36,270 nt of DNA, taken from Armatimonadota bacterium. Its GTDB lineage: Bacteria > Bacillota > Desulfotomaculia > Desulfotomaculales > Nap2-2B. The notes beneath the pieces were generated by a model. The model saw nothing but the letters and a program-made list of their open reading frames with translations, searched no databases and was not told the DNA's origin. The position numbers were made by a program, and so were the translations under genes. Shown here one piece after another: positions 7,242 to 14,553 of the stretch (positions are counted from its first letter, which is position 1; every line of letters begins with the position of its first letter). The DNA lies in contig JAIMBK010000002.1 in assembly GCA_023511535.1 (NCBI GenBank), positions 65,900 to 102,169 of the forward strand. The letters run 5' to 3'.

Positions 7242-9238
7242 ACGGTTACCTGACAGTAGCCCTGGGCGGCAACCCGAACATCGGCAAAAGCACCCTTTTT
7301 AACCTGCTCACCGGCCAAAATCAGCACGTGGGAAACTGGCCGGGGAAAACGGTGGAAAAGGTGGAGGGGTGCTTCCGTGCCAACGGCAAAACCATTAAGC
7401 TGGTTGATCTACCCGGCGTCTACAGCCTGAATGACGGTACGCTGGAGGAAGCCGTCGCCCGGGATTTTCTTTTCCGGGAAAAGCCCGACGTGGTTCTGGC
7501 CATGGCTGACGCCACCAACCTGGAACGGAACCTCTACCTGGTGCTGCAGCTCATGGAGCTGACTCCCCGCCTGGTGCTGGCCGTGAATATGATGGACGTG
7601 GCGCAAAAACAGGGGCTGACGATCGACATCTCCAAATTGTCCGCAGCGCTGGGCGTTCCAACGGTTTCCATCAGTGCCGCCACCGGGCAGGGAATCGACC
7701 GCCTGCTGGAAACAGTAATCAGGGTGGGGGAAGGGGCGCTCACTCCCGCTCCGCGCGTGGATTACGGGAAGGAAATCGAAACTTGCCTGCAAAAGCTGGA
7801 CGGCCTGCTGGAAACCGCGGCCATCGGCTGGCCGCCCCGGTGGACGGCGGTCAAGCTCCTGGAAAACAACCCGGCTGTAACCGCCGCCTTAAAAAAGGCG
7901 GGGCACCTGGAGATCTTAAAGGAGGCGGCAGCCTGCCGGGAACTGATCGGACCGGGCGGCGAAAGAAAAATTATTGCCGCCCTTTACGGGTTTACCCATC
8001 GGGTCGTCAAGGAAGCGGTGGCTTGCCGAAATCAGGAAGGGAAAACTTTCACGGAAAAACTGGACGATATCGTCCTGCACCGCCTGGCGGCCTTCCCCAT
8101 GATGATTGCTCTGCTGGGGATCATTTTTGCTGTCACCCTCTTTGGGGCGGCTCCCCTTTCCGACGGCCTGGCTGCCTTTTTTACCTGGCTGGCCGGCAAA
8201 ACAAAGGTAACTTTCGTGTCCTCGGGGGCCTCCTGGTGGGTGACCGGGGCGGTGGTGGACGGCTTGATTATCGGCACGGGGACGGTTATTTCCGTGATGC
8301 TCCCCACCATGGCCATTTTCTTCGTTATTTTTGCCCTTCTGGAGGATGCCGGTCTGGTACCGCGGCTGGCTTTTATCACGGACCGCCCCTTAAAGGCGGT
8401 GGGCTCCCAGGGGAAGCACTGCGTGAGCTGCCTGCTGGCCTTGGGATGCAGCATCCCGGCGGTTTTTTCGACGCGGATCATGACCGGCTCCCACCGGCTG
8501 CTGGCCATGCTCACCAGCCCCCTGCTCCCCTGCAACGGGCGCCTGGGGGTAATGCTGGCCATTACCGGGGCGTTTTTCGGAATGCGCGCTCCTTTCGTGA
8601 TGGTGGCGCTGATTGCCCTCGCCGCGGCGGTGATGATGGTCGCCACCTTTTTGCTGCACCGGATATTTTTACGGGGGGATAACCCCGGCTTTGTCCTGGA
8701 ACTCCCCCCCTACCGCCTGCCCCGCCTGTATCCGGTCATGATCCGCACGCTGCGCGTAAACGTGTGGCCCGTGCTGACCAGGGCCGCCCTCGTAGCCGCT
8801 CCGATGACGGCGGCGATCTGGCTGTTGAGCAACCTGCCCGCCGGGTCCGCACCGTCGGTCACCGCCCGGCTGGCGGACCTGCTCGAACCCGTCGGTTTAT
8901 TTCTGGGCCTGGACGGCAAAACTTTAGTAGCGGCCCTTTACGCCCTCCCGGCAAAAGAGGTGGTGCTGGGGGCACTGGCCATCACCAACGGACTCAGCCA
9001 GGGCCTGGAGGGGTCCGCGGCGCTGGAAAGCTACCTGCTGGCCCGCTGGTCTGGTCTGCAGGCGTTTACTTTTCTGGTTTTCTTTATGTTGTATTTACCC
9101 TGCGCGTATACCACCGTGGTCATCTACAAAGAATCAAAAAGTCTGAAATGGACGGCTCTGGCCTTATTTTTGCCGCTTGCTCTGGCGTTGGCGGTTACGT
9201 GGGCAGTTCACCGTCTGGGACTGCTTCTGATAAAGTAA
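7238..9238 (+). CDS. feoB: FeoB, ferrous iron transporter with GTPase domain
   Basis: A 666-residue protein of usual length for a Firmicute FeoB. The N-terminal G domain has GNPNIGKST (G1, residues 11-19), DLPGVYSL (G3), NMMD (G4) and SAATG (G5-like). From about residue 280 there are around ten membrane segments, including the family pore motif LGCSIPAVFSTR (usually GCNVPA) and the late CAYTT segment. It imports Fe2+ across the inner membrane, driven or gated by GTP. It is coupled to feoA by a 4-base overlap and followed at once by an MntR-type regulator gene. Confidence 0.95.
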   Translation: MNGYLTVALGGNPNIGKSTLFNLLTGQNQHVGNWPGKTVEKVEGCFRANGKTIKLVDLPGVYSLNDGTLEEAVARDFLFREKPDVVLAMADATNLERNLYLVLQLMELTPRLVLAVNMMDVAQKQGLTIDISKLSAALGVPTVSISAATGQGIDRLLETVIRVGEGALTPAPRVDYGKEIETCLQKLDGLLETAAIGWPPRWTAVKLLENNPAVTAALKKAGHLEILKEAAACRELIGPGGERKIIAALYGFTHRVVKEAVACRNQEGKTFTEKLDDIVLHRLAAFPMMIALLGIIFAVTLFGAAPLSDGLAAFFTWLAGKTKVTFVSSGASWWVTGAVVDGLIIGTGTVISVMLPTMAIFFVIFALLEDAGLVPRLAFITDRPLKAVGSQGKHCVSCLLALGCSIPAVFSTRIMTGSHRLLAMLTSPLLPCNGRLGVMLAITGAFFGMRAPFVMVALIALAAAVMMVATFLLHRIFLRGDNPGFVLELPPYRLPRLYPVMIRTLRVNVWPVLTRAALVAAPMTAAIWLLSNLPAGSAPSVTARLADLLEPVGLFLGLDGKTLVAALYALPAKEVVLGALAITNGLSQGLEGSAALESYLLARWSGLQAFTFLVFFMLYLPCAYTTVVIYKESKSLKWTALALFLPLALALAVTWAVHRLGLLLIK

Positions 9239-9264
9239 ACTAAACCAGAGGACTTCCCTCATGG

Positions 9265-9303
9265 GAACATTGTTCTCGCAATCATTAATCTCGCAACCAT
9301 TAA
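9265..9303. promoter_or_regulatory. Palindrome plus tandem 15-bp repeat upstream of the MntR-type gene
   Basis: GAACATTGTTC (9265-9275) is a perfect palindrome whose core AACATTGTT also occurs upstream of feoA. It runs into two head-to-tail copies of TCTCGCAATCATTAA / TCTCGCAACCATTAA (9274-9288 and 9289-9303), with one mismatch. The position suits autoregulation. Confidence 0.45.
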
Positions 9304-9389
9304 TAATGAGAAGCTATTTTAATGAGACCCAAGGCAGGCATCTTTTCTTTTGGGCCTCAGTGCCTTTCGAGAAAGCGGGGAACGCCGGT

Positions 9390-9887
9390 ATGAAGGAGTC
9401 CGGAGAAAAGTTTTATACGGCCAGGGGGTACGCCGTGCTGAGCGCCGGAGAAGATGAGCTTACTTCCAGCATGGAAGACTACCTGGAAATGATCTACCGG
9501 TTGAGCGGGCGGGAAGGTTATACCCGCGTCAAAGACGTAGCCGAATCCCTGCACGTGCAACCTCCTTCGGCCACCAAAATGGTACAAAAACTGCGGGAAA
9601 AAGGACAGGTGCAGGCAGAAAAATACGGTATAATAAAATTAACACCGGAAGGGCGGCGGATCGGCGCCTATTTGCTCAACCGCCACAATACTCTGCGGGA
9701 TTTTTTGGAGCTGATCGGGGTCAAAGAACACCTGCACGAAGATGTGGAAGGCATCGAGCACAACGTCAGTAAGCCTACCCTGCAGTGCCTCCTTGATTTT
9801 GTATCTTTTTTGCGCAGCAAACCGCACCTGGTGGAGGAATTCAGGCGCTACCGGGCACAGCGGGCGGAGGCGGAGATCCGCGGATAA
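9390..9887 (+). CDS. mntR: MntR-type metal-dependent transcriptional regulator (DtxR family)
   Basis: A 165-residue DtxR-family repressor. I place the start at the ATG at 9390, because the reading frame to a further upstream start would cover the palindrome and direct repeat. The winged helix begins at SSMEDYLEMIYRL. All metal ligands of B. subtilis MntR are present: D30 and E33 (Asp8, Glu11), H99 (His77), and E120, E123 and H124 in DVEGIEH (Glu99, Glu102, His103). There is no Met/Cys set of the iron-type DtxR. It lies 3' to feoAB, so iron control is also possible. Confidence 0.85.
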   Translation: MKESGEKFYTARGYAVLSAGEDELTSSMEDYLEMIYRLSGREGYTRVKDVAESLHVQPPSATKMVQKLREKGQVQAEKYGIIKLTPEGRRIGAYLLNRHNTLRDFLELIGVKEHLHEDVEGIEHNVSKPTLQCLLDFVSFLRSKPHLVEEFRRYRAQRAEAEIRG

Positions 9888-9907
9888 AAGCTCCGGGATT
9901 TTTTTCG
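9871..9907 (+). terminator. Probable terminator overlapping the end of the MntR-type gene
   Basis: CGGAG-N15-CTCCG followed by GGATTTTTTTC. The stem begins within the last codons of the gene. It is short, so moderate confidence. Confidence 0.5.
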
Positions 9908-9936
9908 CGGCGCCAACAGAAGACGGGGTATCATTT

Positions 9937-10668
9937 ATGGAAAGACTGCAAAAATACCTGGCCAGGGCGGGAGTGGCTTCCCGCCGCCGGTGCGAGGAAC
10001 TAATCAAAGCCGGCCTGGTGAAAGTAAACAATCAAACCGTCACCCGGCCGGGGACAAGCATTGATCCGGCGGCGGACCGCGTCGAAGTGGCCGGGCGCCC
10101 GGTGGCCGGGCCCGAGGAAAAGGTCTATATTTTACTCAACAAGCCGGCGGGCTGCGTAACCACCCTGCACGACCCCCAGGGCCGCCCGAAAGTCACCGAT
10201 CTGCTCAAAAACATTCGCGTGCGGGTCTACCCGGTCGGCCGGCTGGATTACGAAACGGAAGGCCTGCTTTTACTGACCAACGACGGAGAGTTGACTTACG
10301 CCCTCACCCACCCCCGCCACCAGGTTAAAAAAACCTACCTGGCCTGGGTATACGGGGTTCCCCCGGCGGAAAAACTTACCCTGCTGGCCAAAGGGGTAAT
10401 GCTCTCCGACGGTCCGGCTGCGCCTGCCGAGGTACACATAAAAGGAAAAAACAAAAAGGGTGCCCTGCTGGAAATCACCATCCACGAAGGACGCAAGCGC
10501 CAGGTGCGGAGAATGTGCGAGCGAATCGGCCACCCCGTTTACCGGTTAAAAAGGGTCCGCCTGGGACCGCTTGGCCTGGGGAACCTGCATCCCGGCGAAT
10601 ACCGCTTTCTTGCTCCCGGCGAGGTCCGGAAGCTAAAAAATTTGGCCCGGCCGGCGAAGAACCGCTAG
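9937..10668 (+). CDS. rluB: 23S rRNA pseudouridine synthase RluB family
   Basis: A 243-residue RsuA/RluB-type protein. It has an N-terminal S4 RNA-binding domain (residues 1-60: ERLQKYLARAGVASRRRCEELIKAG) and then the synthase domain. The latter has the catalytic motif VGRLDYETEGLLLLTNDG (catalytic Asp in GRLDYET) and the late motif HEGRKRQVRRMCERIGHPVYRLKR. The enzyme modifies a uridine in the peptidyl-transferase region of 23S rRNA. The ATG at 9937 is chosen because MERLQKYLARAG is the normal family N-terminus. The ribosome site is weak. Confidence 0.92.
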   Translation: MERLQKYLARAGVASRRRCEELIKAGLVKVNNQTVTRPGTSIDPAADRVEVAGRPVAGPEEKVYILLNKPAGCVTTLHDPQGRPKVTDLLKNIRVRVYPVGRLDYETEGLLLLTNDGELTYALTHPRHQVKKTYLAWVYGVPPAEKLTLLAKGVMLSDGPAAPAEVHIKGKNKKGALLEITIHEGRKRQVRRMCERIGHPVYRLKRVRLGPLGLGNLHPGEYRFLAPGEVRKLKNLARPAKNR

Positions 10669-10798
10669 AAGCGGCAGGAATTCCCCGCCTTTTAGCGAAA
10701 AAGGTAGTAAGTAGGGGTTGAGGATGGGGAATTAGGGGCCAGAGGATGAGAAAAGAGACCCGCCCAGTTAATAATGTTTTTGCAACGGAGGTGCAAAG

Positions 10799-11263
10799 AT
10801 GGCCGGTTTCCAACCAGAAGACATCGCCCCCGACCGGGACATCAAGGCCAGAATCCGTCTGGACGTAAAGGGTCTGGCCAAACCGGGGCGTTTCTTTTTC
10901 GGCGGCAAAACCACGGACAGAGTCGCGGAAGAAGCCAGGGAACAGCAGGTCACCCTGCTGAGAAATATCCCCGTCCAGGGAATCCGGATCGAAAATATTG
11001 ACGTAGGCATGGACATCTACACCGTCCTTGACGACCTGAACAACCAGGAAGTGGCCTACGCCCCTTTAATTCTGGAGGTTGTCGCCGATACCGTCGAAGA
11101 TCTGGTCAGGTTTGTTGCCCGGGAAGATTTCCGGAAAATCGAAGTGCTTTCCCCCGCCGCCCTCACCCTCCACCGTTACGATCTGGAGCGTTTAATTTTC
11201 CGGATTGCCGAGGAACTGAAAAATTACCGCGCGCAGCTGGACCGCAAGTACAATGTCCGTTAG
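10799..11263 (+). CDS. Unrecognised 154-residue protein
   Basis: I do not recognise a family. The gene has a very good ribosome site (GGAGGTGC) before its ATG and codon use like its neighbours, so it is probably real. The protein is soluble, charged and without a signal peptide or membrane segment. Its middle is beta-rich (VTLLRNIPVQGIRIENIDVGMDIYTVLDDL, APLILEVVADTVEDLVRFV) and its C-terminus is helical and basic. It stands first in a same-strand group with a HutP-family gene and aroH, 28 bases from the HutP start, so an operon is likely. Confidence 0.6.
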   Translation: MAGFQPEDIAPDRDIKARIRLDVKGLAKPGRFFFGGKTTDRVAEEAREQQVTLLRNIPVQGIRIENIDVGMDIYTVLDDLNNQEVAYAPLILEVVADTVEDLVRFVAREDFRKIEVLSPAALTLHRYDLERLIFRIAEELKNYRAQLDRKYNVR

Positions 11264-11291
11264 CTAAATAAAGCCGGGAGGAGATGGCTTT

Positions 11292-11726
11292 TTGCATACC
11301 AGCAGGCAGGTGGCCAGGGCGGCTTTAATCATGGCGCTGAGCGAAGACCGCGAAAAAGAGCGGGAATACAAGGCCCGGTTTGCCAAAGAAGGATACAAAA
11401 CGGCGGCCGTGGATTATGGCGGCGACTTTATCACCTCGGTGAATAAAATCGTGGAACGGGCCGTGGTGGCCGCCAAGCGCGAAGGCGTAATCAAAGAAAT
11501 CCACGCGGAAGAGGGGGCCGTGGCCGGCGCCACGCGGGAAGCCCTTTCGCAAATCGTGACCAAGGCGGTCGGCTTGAATGTAGGCGGAAAAATCGGCATT
11601 GCGCGCTCCCGGGACCACATCAGCGTGGCGGTCTTTTTCGGGTTGGGCCTGCTGCACCTGGATGACGTGGCGGTCGGCATCGGTCACCGGGCGGTATTTA
11701 CCGAAGAAACAAAAGAGACAAGATAG
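11292..11726 (+). CDS. HutP family protein
   Basis: A 144-residue protein starting at TTG behind GGGAGGAG. The HutP family features are an N-terminal helix ([26 protein letters not shown]), the middle [32 protein letters not shown], and the conserved end [14 protein letters not shown], with His in the metal/histidine-binding area. HutP of Bacillus is an RNA-binding antiterminator controlled by histidine and Mg2+. Relatives in Peptococcaceae are uncharacterised and no hut gene is nearby. Here it precedes aroH by 22 bases, so it may regulate or share regulation with aromatic amino acid synthesis (inference). Confidence 0.8.
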   Translation: MHTSRQVARAALIMALSEDREKEREYKARFAKEGYKTAAVDYGGDFITSVNKIVERAVVAAKREGVIKEIHAEEGAVAGATREALSQIVTKAVGLNVGGKIGIARSRDHISVAVFFGLGLLHLDDVAVGIGHRAVFTEETKETR

Positions 11727-11748
11727 GGTAAGGGAGAAAGATCAAGAG

Positions 11749-12141
11749 ATGGCCAAATTATTGCGGGGAATTCGCGGAGCCACTACAGTCGAACGAAACG
11801 AAGCCGGCGAAATTCTCGCCGCGGCGCGGGAACTGCTCCAGATGATGGTCGAAGCAAACGGGCTGGACCCGGCTGACATCGCCAGCGCTATTTTTACCGT
11901 TACTCCCGATCTCAACGCGGCTTTCCCCGCCGAAGCCGCGCGCGAACTCCCGGACTGGCAATCCGTTCCTTTGTTCTGCGCCACGGAAATCAACGTGCCC
12001 GGCAGTTTAAAAAAGTGCATCCGCATTCTGCTGCACGTAAACACCGAACGCTCCCAGCAGGAAATAAAACACATCTATTTGCGGAACGCCCGGCAACTCC
12101 GCCCCGATCTGTCTTCCGGAAAAGACCGGCCTATCCTTTAG
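11749..12141 (+). CDS. aroH: Chorismate mutase, AroH type
   Basis: A 130-residue monofunctional chorismate mutase that converts chorismate to prephenate in Phe/Tyr synthesis. It is nearly collinear with the B. subtilis enzyme. The active-site residues are all present at +2 offsets: Arg9 in [10 protein letters not shown], Arg65, Cys77 and Glu80 in FCATEINV, Arg92 in KKCIRI, and Tyr110 in HIYLRNA. AGGGAG lies about 12 bases before the ATG, slightly far. It is the last gene of a three-gene group and ends inside its terminator. Confidence 0.95.
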   Translation: MAKLLRGIRGATTVERNEAGEILAAARELLQMMVEANGLDPADIASAIFTVTPDLNAAFPAEAARELPDWQSVPLFCATEINVPGSLKKCIRILLHVNTERSQQEIKHIYLRNARQLRPDLSSGKDRPIL

Positions 12142-12156
12142 CCGGCTCGTTTTTAT
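12126..12156 (+). terminator. Terminator overlapping the aroH stop codon
   Basis: CCGGC-(10-base loop)-GCCGG then CTCGTTTTTA. The stop codon TAG is in the loop and stem. The T-run is also the edge of the degraded MNT/HEPN copy. Confidence 0.6.
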
Positions 12157-12250
12157 CCTTCATCCAGGATTCTTCTCTCCCGCAAGCAACTCTTCAGTAA
12201 CCAGGAGAGAACTCTCAGCTCATCAGCCCCTCAACCCCCTTCCGGTTAAT
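12147..12250 (-). pseudogene. Degraded copy of the MNT antitoxin gene (internal deletion)
   Basis: Bases 12147-12186 align with 12893-12932 (33 of 40 identical). On the minus strand they still encode LRERRILDEG-stop next to an ATG AAG GAT AAA AAC, matching the end of the intact MNT protein (LREGKILYEG) and the start of the intact HEPN protein (MKDKN). Bases 12186-12217 align with the 5' end of the intact MNT gene (ESSLLVTEELL against ESSPVVTEELL). About 265 bases of the gene body are missing between them. Weaker similarity to the MNT leader continues to about 12250. Confidence 0.75.
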
Positions 12251-12316
12251 CAGGCAGGTCTTAATAGTTCAAAAACAGCAAATCCCCTTCCAGGGGGAAA
12301 TCTGGCATTTTGCAGT

Positions 12317-12459
12317 TAACTCCCCACCCCGAAGACTTTATTCACAATAAACACTGAGGCTGCCAGGGTGGTAAGATCCGCCGCCAAACCGGAAATGATT
12401 GCATACCTGTACCGGGATATTCCCACCGAGCCAAAATATAAAGTGAGAACGTAAAAAGT
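12317..12459 (-). pseudogene. Duplicate 3' end of spmB
   Basis: Bases 12363-12459 match 13964-14060, the end of spmB, at 96 of 97 positions. Bases 12317-12362 match 13918-13963 at roughly 37 of 46. On the minus strand the fragment still reads as the last 47 or so SpmB residues with its own stop, ending VNKVFGVGS where the intact gene ends VQKVFGAGG. It has no start and no upstream gene body. It marks a duplication or insertion event at the spmB end. Confidence 0.9.
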
Positions 12460-12510
12460 AATTTAGGTGACAATTATAGCAACCAAATGCTGGTTATTGG
12501 ATACAGAAAA

Positions 12511-12909
12511 CTAAGGCTTGGCCTCGGGAGGTAAACGGAGAAGAATCTCTTCCTTTACTTTTTCCGCCTTTTTGAGGGTTTCCTGAGCAACATCACGTTC
12601 CGGCCAAAATTCAAGATCGTAGCGGACGGCAACAGCATAATCCGTGACTTCTTCAAGATTAAGTTCTTCCCATTTCAAAGTTTCATCCAGCAAAGAACAT
12701 AGTTCCGCCAGTTCTTCAAGATCATGCGTGCGGGGAATCTGCTGTCCTTGAAAGGCCAAAAAAGCTTTTAAAAATTTTTCTATTGCCTGCTGACAGTGAA
12801 AACAGGCAGTGTCGAAAGGACCTTCACTGGCCAGCATCCGGCGGGCAGTCGCCAAATCACTTTCCGCTTTCAGGATCCATCCTTTCGCCAATTCGTTTTT
12901 ATCCTTCAT
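12511..12909 (-). CDS. HEPN domain protein (putative toxin of an MNT/HEPN pair)
   Basis: A 132-residue protein matching the HEPN family: KAESDLATARRMLASEGPFDTACFHCQQAIEKFLKAFLAFQGQQIPRTHDLEELAELC, then a helical region with DYAVAVRYDLEFWPERD. The true start is the ATG at 12909 behind GGGAAGGG, since the family begins shortly before the KAESDL helix. It overlaps the MNT gene by 11 bases, the usual type VII toxin-antitoxin arrangement. In studied pairs the HEPN protein is an RNase-like toxin modified by the MNT partner. The Rx4-6H catalytic motif of HepT is not evident here, so activity is uncertain. Confidence 0.85.
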   Translation of the reverse strand: MKDKNELAKGWILKAESDLATARRMLASEGPFDTACFHCQQAIEKFLKAFLAFQGQQIPRTHDLEELAELCSLLDETLKWEELNLEEVTDYAVAVRYDLEFWPERDVAQETLKKAEKVKEEILLRLPPEAKP

Positions 12910-13237
12910 ACAAAATTTTCCCTTCCCGCAAGATCGTTGTAATAAAGGCGTTGGGAACCGCTTTCCACTCCTCAACCTCTTCGGGCGTATACACGACAAT
13001 GTCCTTTGCCGGGAACAGGCCGGTTAATGCCCGGCGAATTGGCGCCGGACGCTTCCACCGGGGCAAATCGGAATCCATGACCACGAGAATATCCAGATCG
13101 CTGTCCGGTCTGGAATTTCCCCTGGCGCGCGAACCAAACAAAGCGATCAATTTTGGTTTTTTGGTCACCGAAAGAATCCTTTGCACAACTTCAGACAGCA
13201 ACTCTTCAGTAACCACAGGAGAACTCTCTTTGCCCAA
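12899..13237 (-). CDS. MNT-domain nucleotidyltransferase (putative antitoxin)
   Basis: A 112-residue minimal nucleotidyltransferase with the family motif GSRARGNSRPDSDLDILV: Gly35-Ser36, ten residues, then Asp47-x-Asp49 for metal and nucleotide binding. A third acidic strand, KDIVVYTPEE, follows. Start: TTG at 13237 behind AAGGGGTGG, an uncommon start but with a convincing ribosome site. It is transcribed first and overlaps the HEPN gene. MNT antitoxins can AMPylate their HEPN toxin. A degraded second copy lies about 1 kb downstream beside aroH. Confidence 0.85.
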   Translation of the reverse strand: MGKESSPVVTEELLSEVVQRILSVTKKPKLIALFGSRARGNSRPDSDLDILVVMDSDLPRWKRPAPIRRALTGLFPAKDIVVYTPEEVEEWKAVPNAFITTILREGKILYEG

Positions 13238-13444
13238 TGTTTTCCACCCCTTTCCTGATAGTATCCGATTCCCTGGGGTCCATAATCCCTGTGGGTATTT
13301 TGCTTATCTCGATACTGCCTTTTGTGTAACGATAAGCCCGTTCATGATTTCATCCATAAAACAGCACCGCCAAAAAGTAATTACTTTGAGCCACCGCTAA
13401 AAGCCAGACTATCTGCCTTAACCGGTGATGTTGACGTGCCCACA

Positions 13445-13639
13445 TCAATCTTCTCGTCTGCGTGGTGTATCTCGCTTCCGCTCCTCAATCCACAAATCAA
13501 TATCTTCTCTTTTAAACCTCCAGGCACCGCCAACCTTAAAACCCGGAAGCTTTCCTTGCTGGACAAGGTTATATAATGTTTTTTTCTTAATTTTCAAGTA
13601 TTCCGCCACTTCATCAAGAGTCATGATGACTTCATTCAT
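13445..13639 (-). CDS. Excisionase-family helix-turn-helix protein
   Basis: A 64-residue MerR-like winged-helix protein of the 'excisionase family' class: TLDEVAEYLKIKKKTLYNLVQQGKLPGFKVGGAWRFKREDIDLWIEE. The start is an ATG behind AGGTGA. Such proteins occur as recombination directionality factors in mobile elements and also as free-standing regulators. No integrase is seen nearby. Its position between the MNT/HEPN pair and spmB, within the stretch bounded by two copies of the spmB end, makes a mobile origin plausible. Confidence 0.85.
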   Translation of the reverse strand: MNEVIMTLDEVAEYLKIKKKTLYNLVQQGKLPGFKVGGAWRFKREDIDLWIEERKRDTPRRRED

Positions 13640-13916
13640 TTAATTCACCTGGCGCCTTTGGGGTTATTTAAAAAATCAAGAAAAGTATATCCTGTTTCAA
13701 AGGAAAAATCAAGCACTTTTAAGGTAAAAAAGATAAAAAATATAATAGTTTAGAACAGAAAGCAATCATACGATTATTCTGTGGATGATTAAGTACAGGT
13801 TTTTCGGGGGAGGCGGATTAAGAGAGGACAACAGCAACGGTTCGCTTAATCAGAGCCATAAAAAAGATGGCTTCAACAAACAAATAGATCTGTTTTTAGA
13901 ATACCATAACTTTAAA
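13640..13916. other. A+T-rich gene-free stretch between HTH gene and spmB
   Basis: No credible reading frame or RNA gene. The composition is clearly more A+T-rich (13670-13750 especially) than the flanking spm genes, in line with inserted DNA. Confidence 0.5.
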
Positions 13917-14459
13917 TTAACCACCCGCCCCGAAAACCTTCTGCACAATAAACACTGACGCCGCCAGGGTGGTTAGATCCGCCGCCAAACCGGAAATGAT
14001 TGCATACCTGTACCGGGATATTCCCACCGAGCCAAAATATAAAGTGAGAACGTAAAAAGTGGTATCCGTGCTGCCCTGCATGGTGGAAACCAGCTGACCG
14101 ATAAAGCTGTCCGGGCCGTGGGTGGCGATGAGGTCCGTGGCGATCCCGAGGGCGGCGCCGCCGGAAAGCGGGCGCATGATGGCGTGGGGCAGTACCTCCG
14201 CAGGAAAACCGATCAGGTTAAGAGCCGGCGAGAGGGTCTGCACCATCAGCTCCATGGCCCCGGAAGCCCGGAAGACGCTGATTGCCACCAGCATGGCCAC
14301 CAGGTAGGGAATGGTCTTAATGGCCGTGGCAAACCCTTCCCCGGCCCCTTCCACGAACGCTTCGAAAACCGGCACCCCCCGGAGCACGGCCGCCAGCGGC
14401 ACCAAAAGCAGCGTGAGCGGAATCGCCCAGCGGGAAATTTCCGCGATTATTTCGTACAC
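13917..14459 (-). CDS. spmB: Spore maturation protein SpmB
   Basis: A 180-residue membrane protein of the nucleoside-recognition (gate) family, with several hydrophobic segments and the SpmB motifs IMRPLSGGAALGI and STMQGSTDTTFYVLTLYFGSVGISRYRYAI. SpmA and SpmB are needed for full dehydration of the spore core. Start: GTG behind AAGGAGGCG. It lies just downstream of spmA. The last 143 bases of the gene exist a second time at 12317-12459, so this 3' end has been duplicated or replaced. Confidence 0.93.
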   Translation of the reverse strand: MYEIIAEISRWAIPLTLLLVPLAAVLRGVPVFEAFVEGAGEGFATAIKTIPYLVAMLVAISVFRASGAMELMVQTLSPALNLIGFPAEVLPHAIMRPLSGGAALGIATDLIATHGPDSFIGQLVSTMQGSTDTTFYVLTLYFGSVGISRYRYAIISGLAADLTTLAASVFIVQKVFGAGG

Positions 14460-14553
14460 GGCACCCGCCTCCTTCGTTGACTTTACCCGGCTCCCCCAAT
14501 CAAGAAAATGCTTTATCCCTATGCACCGTCTACCCGGGCGGCTCCAAGTCGCT

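Larger units (their letters stand above)
12142..12510. other. Gene-free stretch made of decayed duplicates
   Basis: No intact gene. It contains the aroH terminator, the MNT remnant and the spmB tail copy. About 65 bases (12251-12316) between the two remnants and 50 bases (12460-12510) next to the HEPN stop have no recognised content. Confidence 0.7.

Noticed and set aside
7783-8682. 299-residue + frame inside feoB
   Set aside because: It is an alternative frame of feoB, Gly/Arg/Pro-rich with no start signal. FeoB motifs are continuous in the other frame.
9265-9275. GAACATTGTTC as a LexA (SOS) box
   Set aside because: The Gram-positive LexA box needs GAAC-N4-GTTC. Here the spacer is three bases, and the flanking genes are metal-related.
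12317-12459. The spmB tail copy as the end of a second full spmB gene
   Set aside because: The frame upstream of 12459 loses similarity at once and runs into unrelated sequence before the HEPN stop. There is no gene body.
12783-13400. 205-residue + frame across the MNT/HEPN genes
   Set aside because: It is antisense to two well-supported genes, low-complexity Ser/Arg-rich, with no ribosome site.
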